DNA of 6,977 nt from Chloroflexota bacterium (GTDB taxonomy: Bacteria; Chloroflexota; Anaerolineae; B4-G1): positions 1 through 6,977 of the forward strand of contig DSAR01000583.1 of the NCBI GenBank assembly GCA_011046405.1, written 5' to 3'. Of this stretch, positions 5,142 through 6,977 are shown one piece after another (position 1 is the first letter of the stretch; each line of letters opens with the position of its first letter). The notes under the pieces are model-generated. The model saw only the letters and a list, made by a program, of their open reading frames with translations. It had not been told where the DNA came from and searched no databases. Position numbers and translations under genes: made by a program.

Positions 5142-5264
5142 CTAGCTGCTCAGGTGCGACGCACTTTTGTTCCACCCATCAGGTTGATCCAGTGGGCAAC
5201 AGCGGTGGATGAATCGCCAAAATCGCGTGAACAAGTGCGTCGCACCTTGTGCTTGAGCCGTTAC
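5142..5264. mobile_element. MITE-like element, family C, second copy (123 bp)
   Basis: The ends are CTAGCTGCTCA (5142-5152) and the complement of TGAGCCGTTAC (5254-5264), matching the TAACTGCTCA ends of the thrS-leader element. The 8-bp direct repeat GTCTTTTG flanks it (5134-5141, 5265-5272). Its cargo differs: a perfect 14-bp inverted repeat, GGTGCGACGCACTT (5153-5166) with AAGTGCGTCGCACC (5233-5246), each arm itself palindromic (GTGCG-A-CGCAC). No protein is encoded. Confidence 0.7.
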
Positions 5265-5311
5265 GTCTTTTGCATCTCTCTTTGACAACCTGCTGGCCTG
5301 CTGGGTTTCAC

Positions 5312-5339
5312 TTGACACATTTAGGTGTTGAATTATAAT
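5312..5339 (+). promoter_or_regulatory. Consensus promoter of the padR-type/MFS operon
   Basis: TTGACA (5312-5317), 16-bp spacer, TATAAT (5334-5339). Predicted start near 5346, giving a leader of only about 23 nt with no strong ribosome binding site. The architecture is the same as that of the thrS promoter. Confidence 0.8.
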
Positions 5340-5367
5340 ATCGCAATACGATAACGAAAGCCGATAT
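5339..5367. promoter_or_regulatory. Candidate operator of the PadR-type regulator
   Basis: TATCG-CAATA-CGATA (5339-5353) is a perfect inverted repeat running from the last -10 base across the predicted start. A further CGATAT (5362-5367) pairs with ATATCG (5338-5343). A repressor bound here would block RNA polymerase. PadR proteins commonly repress their own operon; the binding itself is inferred. Confidence 0.5.
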
Positions 5368-5368
5368 C

Positions 5369-5671
5369 ATGCTTCGAGACATATTTTTGGGATTCATCAA
5401 AATTCACATTCTCCATCATGCCAGTGAAAAACCGGTTTATGGGATGTGGTTGATAGAAGAACTAGGCCGCCACGGTTATACTGTCAGTCCAGGCACGCTC
5501 TATCCCACACTTCACCGCCTGGAAAGGGCCGGTTACCTGGCAAGCGAGAAGCGAGTCGTCGAGGGCCGTCAGCGCCGCTATTACGTCATCACGGCAGATG
5601 GCGAGGCAGCTCTGGTCAAAGCCCGTACTCAACTGCTGGAACTGGTAAACGAGGTGCTAGAGAATCGGTAG
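5369..5671 (+). CDS. PadR-family transcriptional regulator
   Basis: A 100-residue regulator of the short PadR class: one winged helix-turn-helix plus a single C-terminal helix (about 79-98) for dimerisation, without the larger C-terminal domain of long PadR proteins. The family signature is clear: KPVYGMWLIEEL (21-32), VSPGTLYPTLHRLERAGYL (39-57), then GRQRRYYVITADGEAAL (66-82). Such proteins usually repress an adjacent transporter or detoxification gene and release DNA when a small hydrophobic or phenolic ligand binds. The ATG at 5369 gives the standard N-terminus; its ribosome binding site is weak (GAAAG, 5355-5359). An MFS transporter starts 28 nt after the stop and is the likely target. 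Ligand unknown. Confidence 0.92.
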   Translation: MLRDIFLGFIKIHILHHASEKPVYGMWLIEELGRHGYTVSPGTLYPTLHRLERAGYLASEKRVVEGRQRRYYVITADGEAALVKARTQLLELVNEVLENR

Positions 5672-5699
5672 AAAGTTCAAACGTAGGAGATTAAACAAA

Positions 5700-6932
5700 A
5701 TGACGGAAAATAAAACAGAGACGGCGAAAAGCAGTGGCATACGCTCGTTGCCTCGCAACGTCTGGGCGGTGAGTTTGACCAGTTTCTTCATGGATATTTC
5801 CAGCGAGATGGTGATCAATCTGTTGCCACTCTTTCTGGTCAATGTCTTGGGCGTTAAGACCAACGTCATTGGCTTGATCGAGGGCGTTGCCGAGGCGACG
5901 GCCAGTTTGCTCAAAGTGTTTTCTGGTTGGCTCTCGGACAGGTTGCGGGCGCGCAAATGGCTGGCGGTGTCTGGATATGGCCTTGCAGCCCTGGCCAAGC
6001 CATTCTTTTATTTCGCCAACTCGTGGCCGGTCGTGGCCGGTGTGCGCTGGACCGACCGGGTGGGGAAAGGCATTCGCACGGCCCCTCGCGACGCGCTGGT
6101 GGCCGACTCTATCGACGAGCGTCATCGGGGGTTGGCCTTTGGCTTTCATCGCGCAGCCGATACGGGTGGAGCGGTAATCGGATTGCTCATCGCGCTGGGC
6201 GCGATCTGGTGGGCACAGAAAGATGCTGTAGATTTGACCCGCACGACGTTTCAGGCGGTGGTGTTGATCAGCCTGCTTCCAGCGTTCCTGGCGGTGCTAT
6301 CGCTGGCTTTGGGTGCACAGGACGTGGCGGTGAAACAAATCCGGGAACGCCCGCGCATCTCGTTCCGCGGATTGGGCAAGCGTTTTCTCGTCTTTATGCT
6401 GATCGTCGGTCTTTTCGATCTTGGCAACTCATCCGACGCTTTCCTGATGTTGCGCGCCCAGGAACGGGGGTTGAGCGTGATTGGTGTGTTGGGTATGGCG
6501 ATCACCTTCAACCTGGTCTATGCGCTGTTGAGCACGCCAGCCGGTTCCCTCTCGGATCGAATCGGGCGACGACGGTTGATCATCGGGGGGTGGCTGGTCT
6601 ACGCAGCCATCTACCTGGGGTTTGGTTTGGCGAGGGTGGGCTGGCACGTGTGGGTCTTGTACACGATCTACGGCGTTTATTACGGCCTGGCTTACGGCAC
6701 GAGTAAAGCGATGGTCGCCGATATCGTGCCCCAGGAACTGCACGGCACGGCCTACGGGACCTATAACGCGGTGCTCGGTATTTTAGATTTTCCCGCTTCG
6801 CTCATCGCCGGGTTGCTGTGGCAGGGTGTCGGGACGTGGGCTGGTTTTGGCCCCTCGGCCCCCTTCTTTTTCGGTGGCGCAATGGCCTTGATTGCGGCGC
6901 TGTTGATGGCCTTCGTGATGCGTGAGCCGTAA
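5700..6932 (+). CDS. Major facilitator superfamily (MFS) permease
   Basis: A 410-residue inner-membrane transporter with the hydrophobic pattern and two-fold symmetry of a 12-helix MFS protein. Motif A is seen in both halves: GWLSDRLRARKW (76-87, loop 2-3) and GSLSDRIGRRRL (282-293, loop 8-9). The N-terminal half has the subgroup's conserved SLTSFFMDISSEMV (25-38), GLIEGVAEATASLLK (58-72) and DRVGKGIRTAPRDALVADS (119-137). The central cytoplasmic loop is near 206-226. AGGAGA (5685-5690) precedes the ATG by 9 nt. It probably exports a drug-like or toxic small molecule by proton exchange, judging by the regulator cotranscribed with it, but the substrate cannot be read from sequence. The gene is complete; no terminator is visible before the promoter at 6948. 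Confidence 0.92.
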   Translation: MTENKTETAKSSGIRSLPRNVWAVSLTSFFMDISSEMVINLLPLFLVNVLGVKTNVIGLIEGVAEATASLLKVFSGWLSDRLRARKWLAVSGYGLAALAKPFFYFANSWPVVAGVRWTDRVGKGIRTAPRDALVADSIDERHRGLAFGFHRAADTGGAVIGLLIALGAIWWAQKDAVDLTRTTFQAVVLISLLPAFLAVLSLALGAQDVAVKQIRERPRISFRGLGKRFLVFMLIVGLFDLGNSSDAFLMLRAQERGLSVIGVLGMAITFNLVYALLSTPAGSLSDRIGRRRLIIGGWLVYAAIYLGFGLARVGWHVWVLYTIYGVYYGLAYGTSKAMVADIVPQELHGTAYGTYNAVLGILDFPASLIAGLLWQGVGTWAGFGPSAPFFFGGAMALIAALLMAFVMREP

Positions 6933-6947
6933 CCTCGTGCCACCAAT

Positions 6948-6976
6948 TTGACACCTTGCTGTAATTGTGTTATCAT
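6948..6976 (+). promoter_or_regulatory. Promoter reading out of the window
   Basis: TTGACA (6948-6953), 17-bp spacer, TATCAT (6971-6976). It starts 15 nt after the permease stop and implies a + strand transcript beginning just past the right edge. Confidence 0.65.
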
Positions 6977-6977
6977 C

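Larger units (their letters stand above)
4667..5368. other. Gene-free, repeat-rich region between thrS and the padR-type gene
   Basis: No gene is supported. In order it holds duplicated copy 1, a REP-like hairpin (4868-4896), duplicated copy 2 with a complete family A element, about 20 bp of unique sequence, a family C element, and the promoter/operator of the next operon. No classical thrS terminator with a T run is visible. GTCAGTTTTGAC (4668-4679) is too weak, so the large palindrome at 4748-4821 may be what limits read-through. Confidence 0.75.

Noticed and set aside
6251..6743. Antisense frames under the MFS gene
   Set aside because: Shadows of the permease; no ribosome binding site or domain pattern.

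Overview
The window reads as ordinary chromosome from a free-living bacterium of medium GC. The combination of a threonine T-box upstream of a TGS-less threonyl-tRNA synthetase, kinase-less OmpR-type regulators, a short PadR regulator beside an MFS pump and many short palindromic intergenic repeats suggests Chloroflexota (Anaerolineae-like). That placement is inference from gene style, not from a marker gene. All five supported genes are on the + strand.

Layout. 1-697: no gene; a long inverted repeat (53-148), a sigma70-type promoter (161-188) and two short insertions with terminal inverted repeats and 10-bp target duplications (251-407 and 451-530). 698-2147: two OmpR/PhoB response regulators in tandem, 34 nt apart, with no histidine kinase in view. 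2148-2869: the thrS control region, made of a consensus promoter (2177-2204), a 136-bp MITE-like insertion right at the predicted transcription start (2213-2348), a small GNRA hairpin, and a complete T-box riboswitch (Stem I 2426-2518 with specifier ACC = Thr; antiterminator and terminator 2787-2838). 2870-4666: thrS. 4667-5368: a 191-bp segment duplicated at 242-bp offset, whose first 13 nt are the end of thrS; it carries another MITE family with a large CACAGAT palindrome, then a second member of the thrS-leader MITE family. 5369-6932: a PadR-type regulator and an MFS permease under one consensus promoter with a candidate operator. 6948-6976: a promoter reading out of the window.

How it works together. 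Uncharged tRNA-Thr should pair with ACC in Stem I and with TGGA in the antiterminator bulge, and allow read-through into thrS. The PadR protein probably represses its own two-gene efflux operon until a ligand binds. The two response regulators must take phosphate from kinases encoded elsewhere.

The least ordinary content is intergenic: at least three families of tiny non-autonomous insertions, recognised here by terminal repeats plus target-site duplications. One sits inside the thrS transcription unit. One carries a palindrome whose two duplicated copies differ only in a tight cluster that restores perfect pairing, as expected from template switching. No transposase is present in the window, so their mobility is inferred from structure only.
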